The notes beneath the pieces are model-generated. The model saw only the letters and a program-made list of their open reading frames with translations, had not been told where the DNA came from and did not search any database. DNA of 64,000 nt, taken from Streptomyces dangxiongensis (GTDB taxonomy: Bacteria; Actinomycetota; Actinomycetes; Streptomycetales; Streptomycetaceae). Location of the stretch: the NCBI RefSeq assembly GCF_003675325.1, contig NZ_CP033073.1:682001-746000 (forward strand), read 5' to 3'. Shown in pieces: positions 52,395-64,000 of the stretch. Every line of letters begins with the position of its first letter. The stretch's first letter is position 1. A program made the translations under genes and the position numbers.

Positions 52395-53402
52395 GTGAGC
52401 AGCTCACTGATCGCCCGGACCCGGTTCTCCCTCCTCGACCGCTCCCGCACCCGCGAGGGGCACCCGCCCGCCGAGGCGCTGCGGGACACCGTCGCGCTGG
52501 CGCGGGAGGCGGAGGCGCTCGGCTTCCACCGGTTCTGGGTGTCCGAGCACCACGGCGTGCCGGGTGTCGCCGGTTCCGCCCCGACCGTGCTGGCCGCCGC
52601 GGTCGCCGCGGCCACCCGTACGATCCGGGTCGGCACCGGCGGCGTCATGCTGCCCAACCACCGGCCGCTGGTCGTCGCCGAACAGTTCGGGGTGCTGGAG
52701 TCGCTGTTCCCCGGGCGGATCGACATGGGGCTGGGCCGTTCCGTGGGCTTCACGGACGGGGTACGCCGGGCCCTCGGCCGGGACAAGGGGGACGCCGAGG
52801 ACTTCGGGGCGCAACTCGGCGAGCTGCTGGACTGGTTCACGGTAGGTTCACCCGCCGGGGTGCACGCCCGCCCGGCGGAGGGACTGTCGGTGCCGCCGTT
52901 CGTGCTGGCGATGGGCGACGGCGCCCGGATCGCGGCCGACGCGGGGCTGCCGATGGTGATCGGGGACCTGCGCGACCGCGAGAGGATGCTCCGGGGCATC
53001 GACCGGTACCGCTCCCTGTTCCGCCCCTCCCCCTGGGCGGCCGAGCCGTACGTGGTGATCTCCGGCACGGTCGCCGTCGCCGGTACCGAGGCGGAGGCGC
53101 GCCGGCTGCTGGTCCCGGAGGCGTGGTCGACGGCGTACTCCCGCACCCACGGCACCTTCCCGCCGCTCGCCCCCGCCGAGTCCGTCGAGGCCCGCCCGAT
53201 GACCGTCAGGGAACGGGACGTCTACGAGTCCGCTCTCGCCGGGCACATCGCCGGCACCGCGCAGCAGGTCGCCCACGAGCTGGAGGCGGTCCTGAAGGAG
53301 ACGGAGGCGCAGGAGGTCCTGGTCACCACCAGCACCTACGACCGGGCGGCCCTGCTGGACTCCCACCGGAGGCTCGCCGCGCTCCTCGCGCCGCGCCGGT
53401 GA
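52395..53402 (+). CDS. LLM-class flavin-dependent oxidoreductase
   Basis: A 335-residue luciferase-like monooxygenase. Typical sequence: REAEALGFHRFWVSEHHGVP, RTIRVGTGGVMLPNHRPLVVAEQF, ESLFPGRIDMGLGRS, VLAMGDGARIAADAGLP and a C-terminal TTSTYDRAALLDSHRRL. These enzymes use FMNH2 or F420 and act on varied aldehydes, sulfonates or natural products. GTG at 52395 begins the sequence. It has no close partner; the next gene 75 bases on is a small antitoxin-like protein. Confidence 0.9.
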   Translation: MSSSLIARTRFSLLDRSRTREGHPPAEALRDTVALAREAEALGFHRFWVSEHHGVPGVAGSAPTVLAAAVAAATRTIRVGTGGVMLPNHRPLVVAEQFGVLESLFPGRIDMGLGRSVGFTDGVRRALGRDKGDAEDFGAQLGELLDWFTVGSPAGVHARPAEGLSVPPFVLAMGDGARIAADAGLPMVIGDLRDRERMLRGIDRYRSLFRPSPWAAEPYVVISGTVAVAGTEAEARRLLVPEAWSTAYSRTHGTFPPLAPAESVEARPMTVRERDVYESALAGHIAGTAQQVAHELEAVLKETEAQEVLVTTSTYDRAALLDSHRRLAALLAPRR

Positions 53403-53477
53403 GGTGCCCGAGATGCGAACCGGGCCGGGTCCGGTGACCCTGGGAGGGCACATCCCGAACGACGAGGAGGCTTGTCA

Positions 53478-53672
53478 ATGTCCTTCATGGACAAGATCAA
53501 GGGCATGCTCAAGGGCCACGAGGACATGGCCGGCAAGGGCATCGACAAGGGCGGCGACCAGATCGACCAGCGGACCGGTAACAAGTACCGGTCGCAGGTC
53601 GACACCGGGCAGGACAAGCTGAGGGACGAGTTCGGCACCCCCCGCGACCCGGGCAACCCGCCCCAGGCGTGA
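53478..53672 (+). CDS. MT0933-like antitoxin-family small protein
   Basis: A 64-residue basic, helix-rich protein: [34 protein letters not shown] and [10 protein letters not shown] are the MT0933-family pattern seen in mycobacteria and streptomycetes, where it is listed as an antitoxin. No toxin gene is next to it, so the role is uncertain; it may be a stress or DNA-associated protein. The ATG at 53478 has GAGGAGG eight bases before it. Confidence 0.85.
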   Translation: MSFMDKIKGMLKGHEDMAGKGIDKGGDQIDQRTGNKYRSQVDTGQDKLRDEFGTPRDPGNPPQA

Positions 53673-53701
53673 CTCGCGGGGGTGGATAGAGTTTCCCCCT
53701 G

Positions 53702-56039
<2,338 letters not shown>

Positions 56040-56050
<11 letters not shown>

Positions 56051-56954
56051 GCCGCGGGCGGTCCGCCGACGTCCGGGGCACCGGGGTGGTGACCGGGCCG
56101 GCACCGGCGTACGGCCCGTGCAGGACGCCGGCGACCAGGGTCGCGTGCGTCCAGGCGGGCTCGGGCGCGGCCGGCTGGGCGGCGTGCGCGAGGGCCCGCC
56201 GGTCGGGGTGGGCGCCCGGTGGGATCACCGGGCGGACCTCCACCTCGGCGACCAGGCCCCGGGTGCGGGCCACCCGCCACAGCGAGGCGAGGAACGTGTC
56301 CTCGCCGACGAAGGCCGCCGCGGTGCCGGGTGTGCCGTCCCGCTGCCGGTAGCGCAGGCGGACCGGCTGGACGGGCACGCCCGCGTCGAGCGCGGCCTGG
56401 AAGACGGCGCGGTGGAAACGGCCGTGGGCGCGCCCGCACCAGGTGCTGCCCTCGGGGAAGGCGGTGACGGCCGCGCCCGTCCGGAGGGCACCGGAGATCC
56501 GGTCCACGGTCGCCGGCAGGGCGCGCAGCAGGTCCCGTTCGATGAACAGGGTCCCGCCGCGTCCGGCCAGGGCGCCCGCCACGGGCCACCGCCGGATCTC
56601 GCTCTTGGCGAGCAGCCGGGCGGGGCGTACCGCGGTGAGCAGCGGGATGTCCAGCCAGGAGACGTGGTTGGCGACCAGCAGCAGCCCGCCGGCCGGCGGG
56701 GCGGCGCCGGTGATGCCGACGCGCACTCCGGCGGCCCGCACGATCGCCCGGCACCACCGTCTGGTCCATTCGGCGGGGATCCTGCCCCGCCGGCCGGGGC
56801 TGCCCCAGCCGAGCGGGGACAGCACGACCCCGGCCAGCACCAGGGCCGTGAGCGCGGCGAGCCGCAGCAGCGCACGGGGTACGGCCACGACGGTCCCGGC
56901 CCGCTCCACGCAGGCGCCCGGCGTGCAGGGGGCGCCGGGCTGCCAGCCGCCCAT
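56040..56954 (-). CDS. 1-acyl-glycerol-phosphate/lyso-ornithine-lipid acyltransferase
   Basis: A 304-residue membrane acyltransferase of the PlsC family. A hydrophobic N-terminal helix (LLRLAALTALVLAGVVLSPL) precedes the HxxxxD box NHVSWLD, then FIERDLL and FPEGSTW. It is co-translated with the OlsB-like gene upstream (stop and start share a base, TGATG), which strongly suggests OlsA function: adding the second acyl chain to make ornithine lipid, a phosphorus-free membrane lipid. ATG at 56954. Pro-rich tail of unclear purpose. Confidence 0.85.
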
Positions 56955-57724
56955 CAGGCCGGCACGAGGGAGAGGAAGTGCCGCAGGTAGCGCGGGTTGA
57001 TCCGGCGCATCGACAGCAGGACGTACAGGTCGGCGACGCCGAAGCCGGGGTCGTGCGCGGGTTCGCCGCAGACCCAGGCGCCGAGGCGGAGGTAGCCGCG
57101 CAGCAGAGCGGGGAGTTCGGCGCGGGTGACCGGGAGGCCGGCGTCGGGGACCCACGGCAGCAGGGGCCGGACCCGGAACTCGTCGGGGGCGAGGTGCCGG
57201 GCGCGGACCCGGTCCCAGGTGGCGGAGGCGAGGGCGCCGCCGTCGGCGAGCGGCACGGAGCAGCAGCCGGCCAGCCATTCGTGGCCGCGGTCGGTCATGT
57301 AGCGGGCTATGCCGGCCCAGATCAGGCCGATGACCGCGCCGTCGCGGTGGTCGGGGTGCACGCAGGAGCGGCCGACCTCGACCAGGCCGGGCCGGATCGC
57401 GTCGAGCGCGCCGAGGTCGAACTCGCCCTCGGAGTAGAGCCGGCCGGCGACCGCGGCCCGCTCCGGCGGCAGCAGCCGGTAGGTGCCGACCACCTGCCCG
57501 GTCACGGTGTCGTGGACGAGCAGGTGGTCGCAGTAGGCGTCGAAGGCGTCGACGTCGTGGCCGGGCTCCGGGCTGGTCAGCAGGGCCCCCAGCTCGCCGG
57601 CGAAGACGTCGTGCCGCAGGCGCTGCGCGGCGCGCACGCCGGCCTCGTCGCGGGCGAGGGTGACGGTGTAGCGGGCGGGTGCCGCGGGCTGCGGGGGACG
57701 GTCGAGGGTGGACACGCCGGTCAT
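56954..57724 (-). CDS. OlsB-like ornithine N-acyltransferase
   Basis: A 256-residue acyl-ACP-dependent N-acyltransferase-like protein of the GNAT/hemolysin-like fold. Signature: RAAQRLRHDVFAGELGALL, DAYCDHLLVHDTVTGQVVGT, VEVGRSCVHPDHRDGAVIGL and DLYVLLSMRRINPRYLRHFL. It would make lyso-ornithine lipid by adding a 3-hydroxyacyl chain to ornithine. The ATG at 57724 has AGGAGAGTGCC upstream; an extended frame to 57943 is rejected. Together with the OlsA-like gene it forms a two-gene operon. Confidence 0.82.
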   Translation of the reverse strand: MTGVSTLDRPPQPAAPARYTVTLARDEAGVRAAQRLRHDVFAGELGALLTSPEPGHDVDAFDAYCDHLLVHDTVTGQVVGTYRLLPPERAAVAGRLYSEGEFDLGALDAIRPGLVEVGRSCVHPDHRDGAVIGLIWAGIARYMTDRGHEWLAGCCSVPLADGGALASATWDRVRARHLAPDEFRVRPLLPWVPDAGLPVTRAELPALLRGYLRLGAWVCGEPAHDPGFGVADLYVLLSMRRINPRYLRHFLSLVPA

Positions 57725-58123
57725 GGCACTCTCCTGGTCACGGGCCGGGTCGGCGACAGCGGAGGCGGACCCGGATGCGTACGGCCCGCCCTTCCCTGTT
57801 CTTCCGATGCCGGTTGGCGTGCGCGTGACGGGTGCCGGGAGCGCGGATGTGGGGATGCTGAACGGCGGGATCGGCCGTCCTCGCGGGCCCGTCCGGCGGC
57901 CCGGGTGTGCGGCCGGGAAAACCAGACGGGGCCGGGTGAGCACCTACCCGGCCCCGCCCGCCCGCCCGTGTGTGGGCGAACGTTCACCGAAGCGTCCCCG
58001 GGGGCGCGGGTCGCCGTGGACGGCCCGTGTCCGCCGGCCGCCCGCTGGAGACCGCCGGCCACGCCGGACAGCTCCACGGGGGGCGTCGCCGACGATCGCG
58101 GCTCCCCCCCTCCCCCTGGGGCG
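57725..58123. other. 400-base gap between ols and sdh operons
   Basis: It holds the promoter for the olsB-like gene and, at 57928-57955, a strong hairpin; otherwise nothing coding or repeated was recognised. Confidence 0.4.
57928..57955 (-). terminator. Terminator hairpin downstream of sdh operon
   Basis: GGGGCCGGGT (57928-57937) pairs perfectly with ACCCGGCCCC (57946-57955) across eight bases, about 170 bases past the sdhB stop on the minus strand. Confidence 0.6.
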
Positions 58124-58866
58124 CTACCGCCTGACCTTCCGGGTGGCCCGCAGCCACTCCTTGTTCATGCGCGTGATGGAGACGAGCGGGATGCCCTTGG
58201 GGCAGGCGGTCGCGCACTCCCCGGCCAGCGTGCACCCGCCGAAGCCCTCCGCGTCCATCTGCGTCACCATGTCCAGCACCCGCGTCTCCCGTTCGGGCGC
58301 GCCCTGCGGCAGGACGTTGAGGTGGTTGACCTTGGCCGAGGTGAACAGCATCGCCGCCCCGTTGGGACACGCGGCCACACACGCGCCGCAGCCGATGCAC
58401 TCCGCGTGTTCGAACGCGAGGTCGGCGTCGGCCTTCGGCACCGGGGTGGCGTGCGCTTCCGGCGCGGAGCCGGTGGGCGCAGTGACGTATCCGCCGGCCT
58501 GGATGATGCGGTCGAACGCCGACCGGTCCACGACCAGGTCCTTGATCACCGGGAAGGCGGACGCCCGCCAGGGCTCGACGTCGATCGTGTCGCCGTCCCG
58601 GAAGGACCGCATGTGAAGCTGGCAGGTGGTGGTGCGTTCGGGCCCGTGTGCGTCACCGTTGATCACGAGGGAGCAGGCGCCGCAGATGCCCTCGCGGCAG
58701 TCGTGGTCGAAGGCGACCGGCTCCTCGCCGGAGAGGATGAGCCGTTCGTTGAGGACGTCCAGCATCTCCAGGAAGGACATGTCGGGCGAGATGCCGTCCA
58801 CCTCGTAGGTGGACATGGCGCCTTCGGCGTCGGCGTTCTTCTGCCGCCAGACGCGCAGGGTGAGCT

Positions 58867-58870
<4 letters not shown>
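58124..58870 (-). CDS. sdhB: Succinate dehydrogenase/fumarate reductase iron-sulfur subunit
   Basis: A 248-residue subunit carrying three iron-sulfur clusters between flavin and membrane: [2Fe-2S] [12 protein letters not shown] with a distal Cys in TTTCQLH, [4Fe-4S] [12 protein letters not shown], and the last cluster Cys set in [16 protein letters not shown]. All ligands are present. Its ATG overlaps the sdhA stop (ATGA). It is the third gene of the order membrane-flavin-iron, typical of the B-type enzyme that donates to menaquinone. Confidence 0.95.
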
Positions 58871-60817
<1,947 letters not shown>

Positions 60818-60818
60818 G

Positions 60819-61526
60819 TCAGCTCACCACTCCGGTCATGACGCCCACGGGTACGGCGATGAAGCCGGCCGTGAGCAGCAGCGCGAGAACGTCGGCGATG
60901 GTCTTGAGGGCGCGGTCGCGGGCGCGGCTGCCGACGCCGAGCGTCTGCGCGGCGCTCCAGAAGCCGTGCCGGATGTGCAGTCCGAGCGCAAGCATCGCGA
61001 CGATGTAGATCACGTCGCCGTACCAGGTGGAGAAGGTGTCCACGACGTTCTGGTACGGGTGGCCCTGCTGGAAGCCGCCGGAGTGCACGGTGCCGGTGGT
61101 CAGGTCGAGGAGGTGCCAGACGATGAACAGGCCCAGGATGATCCCGCCCCAGCGCATGGTGCGGGTGGCGTAGCTCGCCCGGGGCCTTTTGTGCACGTAC
61201 TTGCTGGGCCGTGCGTCGATGTCACGGCGGCTGAGCTGGTAGGCGGACGTGGTGTGCGCGACGACGGCCGCGACCAGGACGACCCGGATGAGCCAGAGCG
61301 TCCACTCGTAGTGCATGAAGGGTTCGCCGACGGTGCGCAGCCAGTGCGCGTAGTGGTTGAACTCGCCCGCACCGAAGTAGATCTTCAGGTTGCCGATCAT
61401 GTGCGCGACCAGGTACAGCAGCATGATCACGCCGCTGACCGCCATCACCGTCTTCTTGCCGACGGTGGAGTCCCACAGCGTGCGTGCCATGGACGGTCGT
61501 CGGTCCGTCCGCGTTGCCAGTGCCAT
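60819..61526 (-). CDS. sdhC: Succinate dehydrogenase cytochrome b subunit
   Basis: A 235-residue membrane anchor with five helices of the single-peptide cytochrome b558-type, such as [66 protein letters not shown] and [16 protein letters not shown]. The His residues within them ([27 protein letters not shown]) are the heme ligand candidates. ATG at 61526 or 61490 could be the start; neither has a strong ribosome site. It ends one base before the sdhA ATG. It is divergent from a LysR gene. Confidence 0.92.
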   Translation of the reverse strand: MALATRTDRRPSMARTLWDSTVGKKTVMAVSGVIMLLYLVAHMIGNLKIYFGAGEFNHYAHWLRTVGEPFMHYEWTLWLIRVVLVAAVVAHTTSAYQLSRRDIDARPSKYVHKRPRASYATRTMRWGGIILGLFIVWHLLDLTTGTVHSGGFQQGHPYQNVVDTFSTWYGDVIYIVAMLALGLHIRHGFWSAAQTLGVGSRARDRALKTIADVLALLLTAGFIAVPVGVMTGVVS

Positions 61527-61586
61527 GGAACAGCACGCTAGGCCCGGAGGAGGTGATCGGTCCAAGACATGGTCCGGCTCGTTTCG

Positions 61587-61601
61587 ATAGGCACGGGCTA
61601 T
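61587..61601. promoter_or_regulatory. LysR-type binding site at sdh/lysR divergent promoter
   Basis: ATAG-GCACGGG-CTAT is an inverted repeat with the LysR T-N11-A pattern (T61588, A61600). It sits in the 84-base gap between sdhC and the divergent LysR gene, only ten bases before the LysR ATG, so autoregulation is likely. Confidence 0.65.
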
Positions 61602-61610
61602 GCTCGCCGT

Positions 61611-62528
61611 ATGCAGTTCCAGCAGCTCCAGTACTTCGTGGCCGTCGCCGAGACCCGGCACTTCACCCGCGCCGCCGAACTGGTCCATGTGGCCCAGCCG
61701 TCGCTGTCCCAGCAGATCAAGGCGCTGGAGCGGGAGCTGGGCGCGGATCTCTTCCTGCGCGCCCGGGGCAACATCACGCTCACCGACGCCGGTACGGCGC
61801 TGCTGCCGCTGGCCCGGCGCATCCTGGCCGACGCGGACACCGCCCGGCACGAGGTGCAGGAACTGGCGCAGTTGCGGCGCGGGCGGGTGCGGCTCGGGGC
61901 GACACCGAGTCTGTGCACGGGCCTGCTGCCGGACGTACTGCGCGCGTTCCACGACCGCTATCCGGGCATCCGCCTGCTGATCGAGGAGGGCGGCTCGCAC
62001 GACCTGGTGCGGGAGCTGGCGCGCGGCGCGCTCGACCTGGCGCTCGTGGTGCTGCCGCTGCCGACGCCGGCGCCCGCGCTGACCACCGTGGAACTGCTGC
62101 GGGAGGACCTGGTGGTGGTGTCCTCACCGGAGGCGCCGGTGCCCGGCCGGGGCGGACGGGTCCTGGAGATCGCCGAGCTGGAGGGAGAGCGGCTGGTGAT
62201 GTTCCGGCACGGGTACGACCTGCGGGAGCTGACCGTCGCCGCGTGCCGCTCCGCCGGGTTCGAACCGGACTTCGCCGTGGAGGGGGGCGAGATGGACGCG
62301 GTGCTGGGCTTCGTGCGGGCGGGGCTGGGGATCGCCGTGGTGCCGCGGATGGTGGCCACCCGGGCGGGGCGGGGGCTGCGGGTCACTCCGCTGGCCCGGC
62401 CAGGGCTGCACCGGACCATCGCGCTGGCTCACCGCAGCGACGTGGCACCGCCCCGGGCCGCTCGGGAGCTCCAGCGGATGCTGTCGAACGCTGACCCCGG
62501 CGGGGGCCGGGCCGTACGGCCGCCGTGA
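61611..62528 (+). CDS. LysR-family transcriptional regulator
   Basis: A 305-residue LysR regulator. The DNA-binding part is QLQYFVAVAETRHFTRAAEL then VAQPSLSQQIKALERELGAD; the two-lobe effector domain follows: GRVRLGATPSLCTGLLPDVL, GALDLALVVLPLP, FRHGYDLRELT, GEMDAVLGFVRAGLGIAVVP. The ATG at 61611 begins the fold. The divergent arrangement with sdhCAB and the T-N11-A site make it the probable regulator of this succinate dehydrogenase. Effector unknown; a metabolite such as a dicarboxylate is plausible. Confidence 0.92.
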   Translation: MQFQQLQYFVAVAETRHFTRAAELVHVAQPSLSQQIKALERELGADLFLRARGNITLTDAGTALLPLARRILADADTARHEVQELAQLRRGRVRLGATPSLCTGLLPDVLRAFHDRYPGIRLLIEEGGSHDLVRELARGALDLALVVLPLPTPAPALTTVELLREDLVVVSSPEAPVPGRGGRVLEIAELEGERLVMFRHGYDLRELTVAACRSAGFEPDFAVEGGEMDAVLGFVRAGLGIAVVPRMVATRAGRGLRVTPLARPGLHRTIALAHRSDVAPPRAARELQRMLSNADPGGGRAVRPP

Positions 62529-62564
62529 TGTGCCGCCCGGCGCCCCCGCACCCCCGTCGAGCGG

Positions 62565-64000
62565 TCAGCCGGTCGTGTCCACCAGGGCCAGGTCGTGCAG
62601 ACGCTCGGGCGGACCGGGGCGGGCGTAGTACCAGCCCTGGGCCGTGTCGCAGCCCAGGATCCGGAGCTGCTCGGCCTGCGCGCCGGTCTCCACGCCCTCG
62701 ACCGTGACCGCGAGGTCCAGGCTGTGGGCGAGGGAGACGATGCCCTCCACGATCTTCAGGTCGACGGGATCGGCGGGGAACTGCTGCATGCCCTGGGTGA
62801 AGGAGCGGTCCAGTTTGAGGATGCTCACCGGGAGGCGGCGCAGGTTGGCCAGGTTGGAGTAGCCGGTGCCGAAGTCGTCCAGGGCGATGTCGACGCCCAT
62901 CTCGGCGAGCCGGCGCAACGGTTTGAGCAGGTCGTCGTCGGCGCCGATCAGGGCGGACTCGGTGACCTCCAGGCACAGCGCGTCCGGGGTGACGCCCGCG
63001 CGTTCCAGGATGTCGACGGTGTCCTGGACCAGACCGGGATGGGTGAGCTGGCAGGGCGAGAGGTTGACGTTGATCCGCAGCGGGCCGGCGGCCTGGCCGG
63101 CGTGGCGTTCGCGCCAGGCGCGGGCCTGGCGGATCGACTCCTCCAGCACCCAGCGGCCCAGCGGCACGATCAGGCCCGTGTGCTCGGCGAGCGGGATGAA
63201 CCGGTCGGGGCCGAGGACGCCGTGCTGCGGATGCAGCCAGCGCACCAGCGCCTCGGCGCCGCGCACGCTGCCGTCGCCGAGGTGGACCAGCGGCTGGTAC
63301 TCGATGAAGAACTCGCCGCGTTCCAGGGCCGTCGGCAGGGCCGTGGTCAGGCCGTGCCGGGTGATGGCGCGGGCGTCGGCCTCGGGGTCGGCGAGTTCCG
63401 AGCGGTTGCCGCCCGCCGACTTGGCCCGGTACATGGTGATGTCGGCGCTGCGCAGAACCTCCGCCGCGGTGCGTTCGCCCGCCGGGCCCTCGACGATGCC
63501 GAGGCTGCCGCGGACCAGCAGGTCGCGGCCGTCGATGCTGACCGGGGTGACCAGCGCGTTCATGATGCGCTCGGCGAGTTCGTCGACCTCGTGGGCGGTG
63601 CCGGGGCCCGTGGTCAGGGCCACGAACTCGTCGCCGCCGAGCCGGGCGACCATCTCTCCGGGCGCGGTGGCGCAGGACTGCAGCCGGTCGGCGACCTCCA
63701 CCAGCAGCCGGTCGCCGGCCGCGTGGCCGAGGCTGTCGTTGATGGTCTTGAAGCCGTCCAGGTCGAGGTAGCACAGGCCGAAGCGCTGGCCCTCGCCCGC
63801 GTTCAGGGCCTTCTCCAGCCGCTCGAAGAACAGGGTGCGGTTGGGCAGGCCGGTGAGGGCGTCGTGCGTGGCCTCGTAGCGCAGCCGGAGGTTGAGCAGC
63901 CGGCGCTCGGTGGTGTCCTCCATCAGGGCGAGCTGGTACTGCGGGTTGCCGTCGGCGTCGCGCAGCAAGGAGACCGTCAGGTTGGTCCACAGGACCGTGC
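62565..64000 (-). CDS. PAS-GGDEF-EAL cyclic-di-GMP protein, partial
   Basis: The 3' part of a cyclic-di-GMP turnover protein, cut by the window edge. From the edge: the end of a PAS domain (MEDTTERRLLNLRLRYEATH), a GGDEF domain (LTGLPNR, DLDGFKTINDSLGH, ARLGGDEFVAL intact) and an EAL domain (AEALVRW, INVNLSPCQL, LEVTESALI, DDFGTGYSNLANLRRLPV, GVETGAQAEQL). All main EAL metal and catalytic motifs are present, so phosphodiesterase activity is likely. It resembles RmdA of S. coelicolor, which I recall lying near a succinate dehydrogenase operon; this is unverified. The start is beyond 64000. Confidence 0.9.
   Translation of the reverse strand, partial: TVLWTNLTVSLLRDADGNPQYQLALMEDTTERRLLNLRLRYEATHDALTGLPNRTLFFERLEKALNAGEGQRFGLCYLDLDGFKTINDSLGHAAGDRLLVEVADRLQSCATAPGEMVARLGGDEFVALTTGPGTAHEVDELAERIMNALVTPVSIDGRDLLVRGSLGIVEGPAGERTAAEVLRSADITMYRAKSAGGNRSELADPEADARAITRHGLTTALPTALERGEFFIEYQPLVHLGDGSVRGAEALVRWLHPQHGVLGPDRFIPLAEHTGLIVPLGRWVLEESIRQARAWRERHAGQAAGPLRINVNLSPCQLTHPGLVQDTVDILERAGVTPDALCLEVTESALIGADDDLLKPLRRLAEMGVDIALDDFGTGYSNLANLRRLPVSILKLDRSFTQGMQQFPADPVDLKIVEGIVSLAHSLDLAVTVEGVETGAQAEQLRILGCDTAQGWYYARPGPPERLHDLALVDTTG

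Noticed and set aside
62250..62270. A GGTTCGAAC-like tRNA T-arm motif
   Set aside because: It lies within the LysR coding sequence and there is no acceptor stem or anticodon arm around it.

Overview
The window is actinobacterial and almost certainly from a Streptomyces chromosome. Base composition is very GC-rich throughout, starts are often GTG or TTG, stop-start overlaps are frequent, and there is a long chaplin with an LAxTG-type sorting signal, an ergothioneine operon, Tat-type lipoprotein signals and SpoIIE/RsbW/STAS signalling genes. The mix of conserved blocks and decayed accessory genes fits a chromosome arm. No tRNA, rRNA, CRISPR array, transposase or replication origin was found.

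Layout. 0-3 kb is a carbohydrate island: an intact GH43 glycosidase between two remnants, a sugar-binding-lipoprotein/GH42 fusion scar and a GH5 cellulase that has lost its catalytic domain. 3.1-11.3 kb is a minus-strand partner-switching cluster: a 1389-residue kinase/receiver/phosphatase/anti-sigma-kinase polypeptide translationally coupled to a STAS protein, a second STAS gene, a PAS-GAF-GAF-SpoIIE phosphatase and an RsbW-like kinase. No sigma factor lies nearby. 11.6-16.8 kb holds an SMI1/KNR4 protein, a GNAT enzyme, a RibD-like reductase and a Tat-exported dimethylformamidase-like protein. 16.8-19.7 kb is a metal-resistance unit: an ArsR/NmtR-like sensor divergent from a P1B-4 ATPase and a coupled [2Fe-2S] protein.

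19.9-26.2 kb carries CorA, deletion remnants (peroxiredoxin, NB-ARC regulator, alpha/beta hydrolase), a DUF6131-like membrane peptide, the chaplin and an SGNH lipase. 26.6-32 kb has a catalase, an MBL hydrolase, a dehalogenase-like hydrolase and a DUF2243-CtaG pair. 32-40.6 kb contains peptide deformylase, thioredoxin, LacI and TetR regulators, an FMN reductase with a palindromic operator region, an esterase and three genes broken by +1 shifts. 40.7-45 kb has an NfeD-like/flotillin pair, a winged-helix regulator beside a cupin, and an orphan PemK-type toxin.

45.5-49.9 kb is the overlapping egtABCD ergothioneine operon, converging on an orphan DasA-like sugar-binding lipoprotein with a DasR-box-like palindrome upstream. 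51-57.7 kb: dodecin, HAD phosphatase, luciferase-like oxidoreductase, MT0933-like antitoxin, a UvrA2-type protein with a small hairpin insertion, and an OlsA/OlsB-like pair suggesting ornithine-lipid synthesis. 58-61.5 kb is a three-gene succinate dehydrogenase operon divergent from a LysR regulator. The right edge cuts a PAS-GGDEF-EAL cyclic-di-GMP protein.

Two patterns cross the window. Five genes (TPR, pyridine-nucleotide disulfide oxidoreductase, amidase and SdhA, plus the second events within two of them) carry in total six single-base +1 shifts. Because SdhA is otherwise perfectly conserved, these are more likely sequence insertions than real decay. Separately, four loci carry larger deletion scars that cannot be explained by single-base errors.
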